A stretch of 64,000 bases of DNA from Limnohabitans sp. T6-5 (GTDB lineage: Bacteria > Pseudomonadota > Gammaproteobacteria > Burkholderiales > Burkholderiaceae_C), in the NCBI RefSeq assembly GCF_003063315.1, contig NZ_NERV01000001.1, forward strand, positions 992,001 to 1,056,000. Direction: 5' to 3'. The notes below the pieces were generated by a model, which was given only the letters and a program-made list of their open reading frames with translations, ran no database searches and was not told the DNA's origin. Numbering within the stretch: the first letter of the stretch is position 1; every line of letters starts with the position of its first letter. This document shows, piece after piece, positions 46,728-57,100 of this stretch. Both the position numbers and the translations under genes were made by a program.

Positions 46728-47915
46728 TCAGGCCGCTTGAATAGTGCCTGCAACTCGGCCCGGCGCCTGCATCGGCCACGCCACCACCAACCAGCTCAGC
46801 ATGGCCACACTGCAACACAAGAACAAGGCCGGACTGCCCCAGGCCTTGACCAAGCCCCCCCCCAGCCAGCCCCCCACAAAAAAGCCCAGCGACTGCAAGG
46901 TGTTGTACACCCCCATGGCAGTGCCGCGCACCTCGGCAGGTGCCAGGCGCGAAGCCAGGCTGGGCTGGGTGGCCTCCAGCACGTTGAAGCCGCTGAAAAA
47001 CACAAACATCAAACCCGCCATGGGCCACAAGCGGGCGGTGGCCGAGGATTGCAGCAGCAAACCCAGCTGCACCAGCGCAATCAGGGCAATGGCCAACAGG
47101 AACACCTTTTTCAGGTGCCCACGCCGCTCCATGGCAAACACACCGCCCATCAACACAAACGAGCCCAGCACGGCGGGCAAATAGACATGCCAGTGCTCGG
47201 CCTTGGGCAAACCGGCTTGCACCAGCATGGCGGGCACGGCCACCCACATGGCCAATTGCACGGCATGCAACACAAACACCCCGAAATTCAGTCGCAAAAG
47301 ACCGGCATGGCTCAGCACGGTTTTGAGGCTGCCCCGCGCTTTGGCGGCCACCGGCGCCGGGGCTGCTGGCGCCCCCCACACCACCACGATCACCCCCAAC
47401 AAAGCCAGGATGCCGGTCAACCCAAACAGGCCCGACAGGCCAATGGCCGCAGCCAGCAAGGGCGCCACCACCAAAGACAGTGCAAACATCAGACCAATGC
47501 TGGCCCCCACCAGCGCCATGGCTTTGGTGCGCACCTCGTCGCGCGTCAAATCGGCCAGTAAGGCCGTCACGGCTGCTGACACGGCGCCCGCCCCTTGCAA
47601 ACTGCGCCCAAGCAGCAAGCCGGTCAGATCGGTGGCGCCAGCCGCCCAAAAACTGCCCAAAGCGAAAATCACCAGCCCCAGCACAATCACCCGCTTGCGC
47701 CCGAACCGGTCCGACGCCATGCCAAAAGGCAACTGCAAAAAGCCTTGCGTCAGGCCGTAAATGCCCATGGCCAAGCCCAGCAAAGCCGGGTCTTCGCCTC
47801 CTGGGTATTTGCGCGCCTCCAGGGCAAAGACCGGCAAAACCAGAAACAGGCCCAGCATGCGCAGGGCAAAAATCGAAGCCAGCGAGGCGCTGGCACGGCG
47901 CTCCAAGGGCGTCAT
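46728..47915 (-). CDS. MFS transporter (YajR-like)
   Basis: A 395-residue, 12-helix major facilitator starting MTPLERRASASLASIFALRM. Motif A-like MASDRFGRKRVIVLGL lies after the second helix, and MGIYGLTQGFLQLPFG precedes it. An in-frame GTG at 47966 is an alternative start; neither has a strong ribosome-binding site. The pairing of this transporter with ssb and uvrA is conserved in Burkholderiales, but the function of the link is unknown. Confidence 0.9.
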   Translation of the reverse strand: MTPLERRASASLASIFALRMLGLFLVLPVFALEARKYPGGEDPALLGLAMGIYGLTQGFLQLPFGMASDRFGRKRVIVLGLVIFALGSFWAAGATDLTGLLLGRSLQGAGAVSAAVTALLADLTRDEVRTKAMALVGASIGLMFALSLVVAPLLAAAIGLSGLFGLTGILALLGVIVVVWGAPAAPAPVAAKARGSLKTVLSHAGLLRLNFGVFVLHAVQLAMWVAVPAMLVQAGLPKAEHWHVYLPAVLGSFVLMGGVFAMERRGHLKKVFLLAIALIALVQLGLLLQSSATARLWPMAGLMFVFFSGFNVLEATQPSLASRLAPAEVRGTAMGVYNTLQSLGFFVGGWLGGGLVKAWGSPALFLCCSVAMLSWLVVAWPMQAPGRVAGTIQAA

Positions 47916-48028
47916 TGCATTGGATGGCGCGGGAGCTGTGGCAGAAATGGCTTGAGAATGGGTCACAAGAACAAGAAGCGGGAGGCTTGTCTGGAAAAGC
48001 CGTGATTGTCCCTGATTGACGGGCTGAC

Positions 48029-51016
48029 ATGTCAAAAAGAAGGCCGACGGGGATAATCAAAGGTTTTGCTGAACCGACGCGCACCGTGAACCTTGCCCCA
48101 ACACCCTCTTTGCCTGACGAACCTCAAGAAGCGCGTTATCTGGCGTCAGCGCTGCGGCAAACCCACATCAGCGTGCGCGGTGCCCGCACCCACAACCTGA
48201 AAAACATCGACCTCGACATCCCACGCAACCAGCTGGTGGTGATCACCGGCTTGTCGGGCTCTGGCAAGTCGAGCCTGGCCTTTGACACCCTGTACGCCGA
48301 AGGCCAGCGCCGCTATGTGGAAAGCCTGTCGGCCTATGCCCGGCAGTTTTTGCAGCTGATGGACAAGCCCGATGTGGACCTGATCGAGGGCCTGTCGCCT
48401 GCGATTTCCATCGAGCAAAAAGCCACCAGCCACAACCCGCGCTCCACCGTGGGCACCGTGACCGAGATCCACGACTACCTGCGCTTGCTGTACGCCCGCG
48501 CCGGAACGCCCTATTGCCCCGACCACAACCTGCCCCTGCAAGCGCAAACCGTGAGCCAGATGGTGGACGCCGTGCTGGCCCTGCCCGAAGACATCAAGCT
48601 CATGATCCTCGCGCCCATTGCGCGTGAGAAAAAAGGCGAGTTCGAGAAAGTGTTTGAGCAGATGCAGGCGCTGGGCTATGTGCGCTTTCGCATCAATGGC
48701 CAGACGGTGGAAGTCGAAAACCTGCCCACGCTCAAGAAAACCGAAAAGCACAACATCGACGTGGTGGTGGACCGCATCAAAGTGCGGTCGGAAGAGGATG
48801 CGAAGGCACGCGACGCCCTGCGCCAGCGACTGGCCGAAAGCTTTGAGGCCGCGCTGCAACTGGCAGAACACCGCGCAGTGGCACTCGAGATGGACACGGG
48901 GAAAGAACACCTGTTCAACGCCAAATTCTCCTGCCCGGTGTGCACGTATTCGATCAGCGAGCTGGAACCACGCCTGTTCTCGTTCAACTCGCCCATGGGC
49001 GCGTGCCCGACCTGCGACGGCATTGGCAGCATGGCGTTTTTTGACCCGGAGCGCGTGGTGGCCTTTCCGTCGCTCAGCTTGGCCAGCGGTGCCATCAAGG
49101 GCTGGGACCGGCGCAACGGTTTTTATTTCAGCATGCTCGAAAGCCTGGCCAAGCATTACCAGTTCGACATCGAAGCGCCGTTTGAAAAACTCGCGCCGAT
49201 TCACCAACAGGTCTTGCTGCACGGCTCGGGGCTAGAGGAAATCAAGTTCAGCTACACGATGGAGTCCGGCGCCTCGCAAGGCAAAAAGGTCAGCAAGAAG
49301 CACCCCTTTGAAGGGATCATCCCCAACATGACGCGGCGCTACCGCGAGACCGACTCGGCCGTGGTGCGCGAAGACCTGGCGCGTTACCGCAACATGCAGG
49401 CCTGCACCAGCTGCCAGGGCACGCGACTGCGCCGCGAGGCCCGCCATGTGCGCATTGGCGAAGGCGCGCAGGCCCGCGCCATCTTCGAGATCAGCCACAT
49501 CACCCTTGGCGAGTCGCAGCAGTATTTTCAGGGCCTGAAAATGCACGGGGCCAAGGCCGAGATCGCCGACAAGGTGGTGCGCGAGATTGCACTGCGTCTG
49601 AAGTTCTTGAACGACGTGGGTCTGAATTATTTGAGCCTGGACCGCAGCGCCGACACCCTGAGTGGTGGCGAGTCGCAACGCATTCGCCTGGCCAGTCAGA
49701 TTGGCTCCGGCCTCACGGGCGTGATGTATGTGCTGGACGAGCCCAGCATCGGCCTGCACCAGCGCGACAACGACCGCCTGATCGGCACGCTGCAACACCT
49801 GCGCGACATCGGCAACAGCGTGCTGGTGGTCGAGCACGACGAAGACATGATCCGCGTGGCCGACCACGTCATCGACATGGGGCCTGGCGCGGGCGTGCAC
49901 GGCGGGCGCGTGATGGCGCAGGGCACCTGCGCCGACATTTTGGCTGCGCCCGATTCGGTCACCGGCCAATACATGTCGGGTCGCAAAAAGATCGAGATCC
50001 CCAAACGCCACAAGGCGGGCAAGGATTTCATCGAGATCGTGGGCGCCAAAGGCAACAACCTGAAAAACGTGAACGTGAAGTTCCCGGTGGGGCTACTGAC
50101 TTGCGTGACGGGTGTTTCGGGTTCGGGCAAATCGACGCTGGTCAACGACACGCTGTATGCCGCAGCTGCTCACCAGATCCACCGTGCCCACGATGAAGCC
50201 GCAGCGCACGAAGAAATCAAAGGGCTGGAGCATTTCGACAAAGTCATCAACGTCGACCAGTCTCCCATTGGCCGCACGCCACGCAGCAACCCCGCCACCT
50301 ACACGGGCCTGTTCACCCACATCCGCGAGCTGATGGCCGAAGTGCCCGCCGCACGCGAGCGCGGTTACGGCCCCGGGCGTTTCAGCTTCAACGTGACCGG
50401 TGGCCGCTGCGAAGCCTGCCAGGGCGACGGCATGGTGAAAGTGGAGATGCACTTTTTGCCCGACGTGTACGTGCCCTGCGACGTGTGCCACGGCATGCGC
50501 TACAACCGCGAAACGCTCGAAGTGCAATACAAGGGCCAGAACATCGCGCAGATTTTGAACATGACGGTGGAAGCCGCGCACCAGTTCTTCAGCGCCGTGC
50601 CCAACATCGCGCGCAAGCTGCAAACCCTGCTGGATGTCGGCCTGACTTACATCCGTTTGGGCCAAAGCGCGACCACGCTCTCGGGGGGCGAGGCGCAACG
50701 CGTCAAGCTCGCACTCGAATTGTCCAAGCGCGACACCGGCCGCACGCTCTACATCTTGGACGAGCCCACCACAGGCCTGCACTTTGCCGATATCGACCTG
50801 CTGCTCAAAGTCTTGCACCAGCTGCGCGACGCGGGCAACACCATCGTCATCATCGAACACAACCTCGACGTGATCAAAACCGCCGACTGGCTGATCGACA
50901 TGGGGCCGGAAGGTGGCGCGGGTGGCGGCACGGTGCTGGGCGAAGGCACACCCGAGAAGCTGGCCAAAAACAAAGCAAGCTTCACGGGGCATTACTTGGC
51001 GCGATTGCTCTGTTAA
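48029..51016 (+). CDS. uvrA: Excinuclease ABC subunit A
   Basis: The damage-recognition ATPase of nucleotide excision repair. The 995-residue protein has two ABC modules: Walker [13 protein letters not shown] near 74 and [11 protein letters not shown] in the second half. The ABC signatures are [16 protein letters not shown] and [16 protein letters not shown], and two zinc modules are present (CPVC/CPTC and CEAC/CDVC). The first 40 residues ([19 protein letters not shown]...) extend beyond E. coli UvrA; an internal start is possible. Divergent from the MFS gene. Confidence 0.97.
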   Translation: MSKRRPTGIIKGFAEPTRTVNLAPTPSLPDEPQEARYLASALRQTHISVRGARTHNLKNIDLDIPRNQLVVITGLSGSGKSSLAFDTLYAEGQRRYVESLSAYARQFLQLMDKPDVDLIEGLSPAISIEQKATSHNPRSTVGTVTEIHDYLRLLYARAGTPYCPDHNLPLQAQTVSQMVDAVLALPEDIKLMILAPIAREKKGEFEKVFEQMQALGYVRFRINGQTVEVENLPTLKKTEKHNIDVVVDRIKVRSEEDAKARDALRQRLAESFEAALQLAEHRAVALEMDTGKEHLFNAKFSCPVCTYSISELEPRLFSFNSPMGACPTCDGIGSMAFFDPERVVAFPSLSLASGAIKGWDRRNGFYFSMLESLAKHYQFDIEAPFEKLAPIHQQVLLHGSGLEEIKFSYTMESGASQGKKVSKKHPFEGIIPNMTRRYRETDSAVVREDLARYRNMQACTSCQGTRLRREARHVRIGEGAQARAIFEISHITLGESQQYFQGLKMHGAKAEIADKVVREIALRLKFLNDVGLNYLSLDRSADTLSGGESQRIRLASQIGSGLTGVMYVLDEPSIGLHQRDNDRLIGTLQHLRDIGNSVLVVEHDEDMIRVADHVIDMGPGAGVHGGRVMAQGTCADILAAPDSVTGQYMSGRKKIEIPKRHKAGKDFIEIVGAKGNNLKNVNVKFPVGLLTCVTGVSGSGKSTLVNDTLYAAAAHQIHRAHDEAAAHEEIKGLEHFDKVINVDQSPIGRTPRSNPATYTGLFTHIRELMAEVPAARERGYGPGRFSFNVTGGRCEACQGDGMVKVEMHFLPDVYVPCDVCHGMRYNRETLEVQYKGQNIAQILNMTVEAAHQFFSAVPNIARKLQTLLDVGLTYIRLGQSATTLSGGEAQRVKLALELSKRDTGRTLYILDEPTTGLHFADIDLLLKVLHQLRDAGNTIVIIEHNLDVIKTADWLIDMGPEGGAGGGTVLGEGTPEKLAKNKASFTGHYLARLLC

Positions 51017-51050
51017 TTCGGCCCCAAAATGTTTGCATTAACGCTTTTTT

Positions 51051-51122
51051 GTGGGAGCGGCGCCCTCGCCGCGATGGCGCATCGCAGACCACCACACATC
51101 GCCCCGAGGGCGGGGCTCCCAC
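51051..51122. repeat. Large palindrome GTGGGAGCGGCG ... GGGGCTCCCAC
   Basis: An imperfect 72-bp inverted repeat: TGGGAGC-GGCGCCCTCG on the left, CGAGGGC-GGGGCTCCCA on the right, with an inner GCGATG/CATCGC pair. It lies downstream of uvrA, and TTTTTT lies just before it on the plus strand. Similar GGGAGC palindromes form dispersed REP-like families in other proteobacteria. It could also act as a uvrA terminator. Confidence 0.7.
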
Positions 51123-51254
51123 TCTGATCGTAGAGCTGATCGCCATGCCCAAGACAAGCCTTTCACTTCAAACTTCACAGGGCCGGATCAATAAAACGCT
51201 GGCCAGGCCACCCACACCGCTTCATCCATCCCTTTTTTGAAACTTCAAGCCTCC

Positions 51255-51641
51255 ATGAAAACCGTCATCCGTGCTTTTTTCAGAACCTTGCGCACCGTGC
51301 TGGGCCCCGTCATGCTGCTCAAAGAGCGCCTGACCCAACCCGCTGGCGTGGTGCGCGAACCAGCGGCGCAAGCCAGCGTAGACCAGCAGTGCCAAAGCCT
51401 GGCGCTGTACCAGTTCAGCACCTGCCCGTTTTGCATCAAGGTGCGCCAGGAAATGCGCCGCCTCTCGCTGCCCATTGAAAAGCGCGACGCCCAGCACGAC
51501 AGCGCCCACCGCGAACAACTGTTGCTAGGCAGCGGGGCCACCAAAGTCCCGTGTCTCCAGATCACCGAAGCGAATGGCCAGATCCGCTGGCTGCAGGATT
51601 CGGCCGCGATCGCGGCTTATCTGCGCGAGCGTTTTGCTTGA
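51255..51641 (+). CDS. Glutaredoxin/GST-N domain protein with CPFC motif
   Basis: A 128-residue protein. After an N-terminal hydrophobic/basic helix (MKTVIRAFFRTLRTVLGPVM) it has a thioredoxin-fold domain with the redox motif FSTCPFCIKVRQEMRRLSLP, the cis-proline loop TKVPCLQI and a C-terminal helix (DSAAIAAYLRERFA). This is the glutathione-S-transferase-N/glutaredoxin layout. The ATG at 51255 is used; an upstream TTG is also in frame. Confidence 0.85.
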   Translation: MKTVIRAFFRTLRTVLGPVMLLKERLTQPAGVVREPAAQASVDQQCQSLALYQFSTCPFCIKVRQEMRRLSLPIEKRDAQHDSAHREQLLLGSGATKVPCLQITEANGQIRWLQDSAAIAAYLRERFA

Positions 51642-51669
51642 GGGCGAAACCCATAAAAACCTGCCTCAG

Positions 51670-51740
51670 GCAGGTTGGTGGCTTCAGCCTCAACATGACT
51701 GCGCTGAGCAGATAGCCGTGTCGGACCTTAAAGCTCAAAC
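51670..51740. repeat. Decayed REP pair upstream of the CRISPR-Cas locus
   Basis: AGGTTGGTGGCTTCAGCC-TCAACATG and the partner GTGTCGGACC-TTAAAGCTC align with the TTCA/TGAA-loop REP arms at 23.8 and 35.2 kb, with several changes. They mark the border between the glutaredoxin gene and the cas region. Confidence 0.5.
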
Positions 51741-51794
51741 CCGTTGGACACTTGCGCATCGAAGATTGACAAGGCCGCCCCCATGTACCAAGCA

Positions 51795-51838
51795 CCGAAC
51801 AGGCTCATTAAAAAAGTGCCCTGTTCGGCAAGCTTGCC
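51795..51838 (+). promoter_or_regulatory. Stem-loop and GGCAAGCTTGCC palindrome upstream of the CARF gene
   Basis: CCGAACAGG (51795) and CCTGTTCGG (51820) form a 9-bp stem with an A-rich loop. The right arm runs straight into the palindrome GGCAAGCTTGCC (51827-51838). The structure ends about 40 bp before the first cas gene. It may be an operator or a terminator protecting the locus; no U-run follows. Confidence 0.45.
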
Positions 51839-51877
51839 AAGACAAAGCACCGTCCAGAAATTACGCATACTGGCGGG

Positions 51878-53041
51878 ATGCAAGAAATGACACCCAAAAC
51901 AGGTCCGGTAGGACGCGATAAAGCACCCCGCCGCATCTTGATCTGCGTGACTGGGCTATCTCCGCAAATCGTCACCGAAACATTGTTCGCCCTAAGCGTA
52001 TGCCAAATCCCTCCGTGGATACCCGACGAAATCCGCCTCATCACCACGCAGCGTGGCGCAGACAACGCTCGACTGACCCTGCTGTCGGACAACCCCGGTT
52101 GGTTCCACCGCCTGTGCCGCGACTGGCAACTGCCCCCCATTGCCTTTGACGCTTCGCACATCGAAGTGCTTCAAGACGCCCACGGCAAGCCGCTGGAGGA
52201 CATCCGCGACGACCAAGACAACCAACGTGCTGCCGACGGCATTGCCGACCTGGTGCGCCGCATGACCGAAGACGACAACACCGAAATCCACGCCTCGATT
52301 GCAGGTGGGCGCAAAACCATGGGCTTTTTTATGGGCTACGCCATGAGCCTGTGGGGACGCCCACAAGACAAACTCTCGCATGTGCTGATCTCGGCCCCTT
52401 TTGAATCGCGGCCCGAATTTTTTTACCCCACGCCCACACCGCACGTCATCCCGGCACGCGCCCCGGGCCAAGACCCCTTGGACGCCAGCACAGCCAAAGT
52501 CTGGCTGGGCGACATTCCCTTTGTGCGCCTGCGCGGCCTGTTGCCGACCAGCATCACCCAACAAAACAGCGGCTTTGCCCAAGCCGTGGCAGCCGCTAAC
52601 CAAGCGCTGGACCAAATCGACCTTGAAATCGACATCGCCCAATCTTGCGTGCGCGTCAACCAGCAAAGCATCGCCCTGCCCCCCATGCAAATGGGTCTGA
52701 TCAGCCTGCTGGCCTGGCGCTGCCAACAACAACTTCCCCCGCTGACCGCGCCACTCAAAGACATCAACGACCCCGAATGGAAAACCTTGGCACACCACGC
52801 GCTGCGTCAAGCCATGGGCGAGATGCACATTCCAGACAAACTCGATGCCCGATTGAGCGACGATAAGCCCATCGGGGACACCTTCATCCAACAGCTTTCC
52901 AAAATGGAAAAAACCCTGCGTGACAGCGGCGCACTGCCCCTGAGCGGCCTGATTGCCCGCACCAACATCGGCACCCGAAGCCGCCAACAAGGCTACAGCC
53001 TGAACCTGCAAGCCGAGCGCGTGCGCATTACCAAACCCTGA
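51878..53041 (+). CDS. CARF-domain CRISPR accessory protein, NE0113 family
   Basis: A 387-residue type III accessory protein. The N-terminal Rossmann-like CARF domain has the family motif CVTGLSPQIVTETLFAL (residues 23-39) and the ligand-loop signature IAGGRKTMGFFMGYAM with GGRKT at 143-147, as in NE0113/TIGR02584 proteins. The C-terminal part (about 220-387) is helical. It contains R310-x6-H317, which fits the R-x4-6-H pattern of HEPN ribonucleases, but this single motif is weak evidence. It may be a cyclic-oligoadenylate-activated RNase (Csm6/Csx1-like) or a ring nuclease; the family is described in both ways. It precedes cmr1 by 85 bp. Confidence 0.82.
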   Translation: MQEMTPKTGPVGRDKAPRRILICVTGLSPQIVTETLFALSVCQIPPWIPDEIRLITTQRGADNARLTLLSDNPGWFHRLCRDWQLPPIAFDASHIEVLQDAHGKPLEDIRDDQDNQRAADGIADLVRRMTEDDNTEIHASIAGGRKTMGFFMGYAMSLWGRPQDKLSHVLISAPFESRPEFFYPTPTPHVIPARAPGQDPLDASTAKVWLGDIPFVRLRGLLPTSITQQNSGFAQAVAAANQALDQIDLEIDIAQSCVRVNQQSIALPPMQMGLISLLAWRCQQQLPPLTAPLKDINDPEWKTLAHHALRQAMGEMHIPDKLDARLSDDKPIGDTFIQQLSKMEKTLRDSGALPLSGLIARTNIGTRSRQQGYSLNLQAERVRITKP

Positions 53042-53048
53042 CCATGTA

Positions 53049-53064
53049 TCGGCAAGCTTGCCGA
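53049..53064. promoter_or_regulatory. 16-bp palindrome TCGGCAAGCTTGCCGA
   Basis: A perfect palindrome just after the CARF gene stop. The same 16 bases recur at 58364-58379 inside cmr3, and the 12-bp core recurs at 51827. See findings. Confidence 0.55.
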
Positions 53065-53089
53065 ACCAAAAAACACCAATTTATTAACT

Positions 53090-53119
53090 TATAGTCACTT
53101 TAATTAATTCATTAGTGAC
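53090..53119 (+). promoter_or_regulatory. AT-rich cmr1 promoter region with a GTCACT/AGTGAC dyad
   Basis: A TATAGT hexamer (53090-53095) lies in the only AT-rich stretch of the locus. It overlaps the left arm of an inverted repeat GTCACT...AGTGAC (53094-53119) centred near TTAATTAA. This may be the promoter and operator of cmr1-cas6; no good -35 was found. Confidence 0.4.
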
Positions 53120-53126
53120 CAAAAAA

Positions 53127-54191
53127 ATGCAAACACGGCAACTCCAAATTCAGTTCCACACCCCCGCGTTTCTGGGCGATGCCACCCAAAGCGGCCGCTG
53201 GCGCACCCCGCCCTTCAAAGCTCAATTGCGCCAATGGTGGCGCGTGGCCTATGCGACGCAGCAGCAGTTCGCGGTCAACGTACGAGAAATGCGCGACATC
53301 GAAGGGCGTCTGTTTGGGCATGCTTGGCTGGAAGACGACCGGGACGAAGACAACAACAAAGTCGCCGCACGCAAAAGCCTGGTGCGCATTCGCCTGAACC
53401 AATGGAGTGAAGGGCAAGAAACACAATGGGCAGGACAAGACCCGCTGGTGCAACACCCGAACGTGCACGACAGAGACGGCAGACAAAAACCTGTAGGTGC
53501 ACAGCTTTACATGGGCTTTGGCCCCCTGATCTTTGACAGGGGCACCGCCCTGAAGGCGCATGCGGCCATCCAAGCCAATGAGCAAGCCCAACTGTCCATC
53601 GCTTTCCCGGACGAGCACGCCAACACACTGGACCAAGCTCTCTGGCTCATGAACCTGTACGGCACCGTGGGTGGGCGCAGCCGCAACGGCTGGGGCGCTT
53701 ACAGCCTGCATCGCACCGACGGTCAGACCATGCCCAACATCGAAACGCCTGGCCAAGCCCTCGCCAAATGTCTGAGCTTGGACTGGCCTCATGCATTGGG
53801 TACAGACAGCCAAGGAGCGCTGGTCTGGCAGACACTGCCCCACAAAGACTGGGCTGGCCTGATGAAAACACTGGCCCAAATCAAGATCGGATTGCGCACC
53901 CAATTTGTGTTCACGACCGGCAAAACACAAAACCCAGAAGACCGCCACTGGCTGAGCTACCCCGTCACCAACCACACCGTCACCAGCTGGAGCAACAACG
54001 CCCGCCTGCCGAACAGCCTGCGCTTCAAAGTGCGGCCTACATCCGACGGGCAATTGGTCGGGGTCGTCTTCCACATGCCACACAAGCCGCCCGCTGAATT
54101 TGGCTCCAGCCCCCAAACCCTCGAACGCATCTGGCGACAAGTCCACAGCCATTTGGACCAAACCGCCACCTTGAAACGCATCGCCGCCTGA
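53127..54191 (+). CDS. cmr1: Type III-B RAMP protein Cmr1
   Basis: A RAMP subunit that caps the 3' end of the Cmr effector. The 354-residue protein begins MQTRQLQIQFHTPAFLGDAT. The block TPAFLGDATQSGRW-RTPPFKAQLRQWWRV is the Cmr1 hallmark (TP-FLG ... P-K--LR-WWR). The glycine-rich RAMP loop GTVGGRSRNGWGAYSL lies near residue 180. The ATG at 53127 is preferred; a GTG at 53115 is in frame but sits inside an inverted repeat. It is followed 5 bp later by cas10. Confidence 0.9.
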   Translation: MQTRQLQIQFHTPAFLGDATQSGRWRTPPFKAQLRQWWRVAYATQQQFAVNVREMRDIEGRLFGHAWLEDDRDEDNNKVAARKSLVRIRLNQWSEGQETQWAGQDPLVQHPNVHDRDGRQKPVGAQLYMGFGPLIFDRGTALKAHAAIQANEQAQLSIAFPDEHANTLDQALWLMNLYGTVGGRSRNGWGAYSLHRTDGQTMPNIETPGQALAKCLSLDWPHALGTDSQGALVWQTLPHKDWAGLMKTLAQIKIGLRTQFVFTTGKTQNPEDRHWLSYPVTNHTVTSWSNNARLPNSLRFKVRPTSDGQLVGVVFHMPHKPPAEFGSSPQTLERIWRQVHSHLDQTATLKRIAA

Positions 54192-54196
54192 ACACC

Positions 54197-57100
54197 ATGA
54201 CCCACCCCACCACACCAGACAACGTTTGGCACACCAAAATTGCCGCCCGCATCCACGACCCGGCCGAAAAAGCGCTGGTCCTCATGCGCGACCCGGCCGG
54301 CCACGAAAACGGCACCTCGCTGGCGCTCAGCCGCCTCATGGGCCTGCGCAACTACAGCGAAACCGAAGACGCCGATCAGCGCACGCTCAGCGCCCTGCTG
54401 TTCAAAGCCAGCTTGCCCACGGGCATGTACAAAACCGTGCAGCGCGCCGACTGGTGGGCCGCCGCCGCAGACCGCCCGCAATGGCCCATGCAAGCGCTGG
54501 ACGTCACCACGAAGACGGGCAAAGAAGTCACCCTCAAAGTGGCTCCTGGCTCGCAAGTGCGTTTCAGCAGCCAACCCGTGCTGATTCACCCGCTGACTGG
54601 CCAACAAATCGACTTGGGCCAACTCAAAGACACCGAAGTGGCGGACATCAAAGACCGCAGCCTGGACCACCACCTGGGCTTGCTCAAAGCACTGGGCATT
54701 CAGGGCGACCAGCCGCACGACATGCGCCGCACCCTGCTGGCCCTGTGGCGCTTTGCCCCCGAAATGAGCGAAGAGCAAAACAACGGCACTTTGGGTGCCC
54801 TGTGGCACCAACTGCCCGCCGACACCCGCGTGCCCGACCACAGCATCTGGGACCACCTGGACCTGACCAGCGCCTTTGCCGGAGCCTTCGCGGCCGACTC
54901 GCATCAAGAAGTCGCCTTGCTCACCGTCTCCCTCGGCCCGGTGCAAAGCTTCATCGCCGCCGCACGCTCCACCAGCGACCTGTGGGCCGGATCGCACCTG
55001 CTGTCTCGCCTGGCTTGGGAATGCATGCGCCCCCTGTGCGAAGCGCTCGGGCCAGACGCCGTGCTGTTTCCCCGCCTGCGCGGCATCCCGCAAGTGGACC
55101 AGTGGCTGCGTGACCAAATGCACCTGCCCGCAGACCTGTTCAAAGACTGCGAATGGCAAAAGGGTGCCACCGACGCCAACCCCCTGTTCAGCGCCGCCCT
55201 GCCCAACCGCTTTGTGGCCGTGGTTCCCGCATCGCAAGCACAAGCCATTGCCCAGCAGTGCGAACAAGCCGTGCGCGACTGGCTGCAATCCACTGGCCAG
55301 GATGTGGTCAAACGCCTGCTCGACGCCGCAGGCCTGAATACTGGGGCCGAGCAGCACTGCCACCAACAAATGCGCGAGCAACTTGCGGGCTTTCCCGAGG
55401 TGCATTGGGCCGCCGTGCCGTTTTCGCTCATCCACCCGCGCAACGCCGACAAACAAAACGACCTCGACACCACCCAGCTGAGTGCGGCCATGGCCCCGTT
55501 CTTTGGCGTGGCACCCGACCAGCCCAGCGGCTTTCTGGCCAGCCCCGCTTGGCAAGTGCTCAAAGACGACATGGCTTGGGACGACCGCACCACTTTCTGG
55601 TCGCCCAACCCCGGCACGCTCTACCCGGCGGTGTTTGACTTGGCCGAACGCGCCCTGGCCGCCGCGAAAGCCTCGCGCACCTTTGCGCAACTGCCACAAC
55701 ACGGATGGCGCTGCTCCCTCACGGGCGAAAGCGAATGGCTCACCACCGACCCGGCGCAATTGCAAAAGTCTTACCGCCAGCAAAAAGACACCCTCTGGGC
55801 CAAGGTCCACCAGGCCAAAAAATCCTGGGCCAAAGCCGGTGAACACCTGGGCGGCTTGTCGGCGCTCAAACGCCTGTGGCCTACCGTGTTTGCCGACCAA
55901 GTCAGCCAAGCCACGGGCAAGGCTTGCGGGCGTTTTGTGGTCAGCACCCACACCATGGCGCTGGCCAGCCAAATGGAACAATGGCTGCAACGCGGTGCCC
56001 ACACCGCACCGGGTTTTTCTGACACCACTGAAAAATTTAAAGCCGAACCCGTGGCCCTGCCCAGTCGCCTAATTCGACAAGCCCAGCGAGACGGCTTCAG
56101 TGAGAACGTTGTGAGCGACATCAAACGCTTACCCGGCCTGCTTGAAGCGGCCCGTGACCAAGACGATCCACAAGTGCTCATTGAGGTGCAAGGCATCGTC
56201 AAAAACACGCTCCAACAAGGCCACGCTGCGAGCGACAAACCATTTCAACTCGAAACCTACTACAGCCTGATCATGATGGACGGCGACCGCATGGGTGCCA
56301 TCCTCTCGGGCGACACCGCCACCCACACCGCCATCCCCTACCGCGACAGCTTTCACCCCAACGTGCAAAAAGGCTTTGACGCGCAAGCGGCCCAACACAA
56401 AGCCCTCAAGGCCTACGGCCAGCAGCCCCGCGCCATCAGCCCCAACCGGCACCTGGCCATCTCGGGCGCACTCAACGACTTCTCGCAAATCGTGGTGCGC
56501 CATGTCGTGGAACAAGAACACCTGGGCCGCGTGATTTACGCCGGGGGTGACGACGTGCTGGCCATGCTGCCCACGGCCGACCTGCTCAGCACCATGCAAC
56601 GCCTGCGCCACGCCTACAGCGGCAGCGCCCCGCAAGACGCGCAAACCGACTGGGGCATGGTGCGTGACCGCCAAGGCGATGTGCGTGAGCGGCTGGTGCT
56701 CAACAAAGGTTTTGCCTGGCTCAACGGCCGACTCATGCGCATGATGGGCGAACACGCCACCGCGTCGACCGGCGCCATCGTGGCCCACCACCAAGCCCCG
56801 CTGGGTGCTGTGCTGCAAGAGTTACGCGCTGCCGAAAAACGCGCCAAAAACGAGGGCGGCAGAAATGCTTTCTCCATCACCATCGTCAAACGCTCGGGCG
56901 GTGCGCTCTACTTGACCGAAAAATGGGGCGAACCCGTCAACCTGCTGCAGGACCTGATCGGCTTTTTGCGTGCTGATGGCACCAGCCGCCGTGCCGTCTA
57001 CAACAGCCTGGAGTGGATGCGCGACCTGCCCGAACCCACCGGCTCGGCCACAACCGAGATGCTGGCCAGTTTGTTGGCCTACCAACTCGACCGTCAAGCC

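Noticed and set aside
47916-48028. LexA (SOS) box between the MFS gene and uvrA
   Set aside because: No CTGT-N8-ACAG match was seen in the 113-bp gap.
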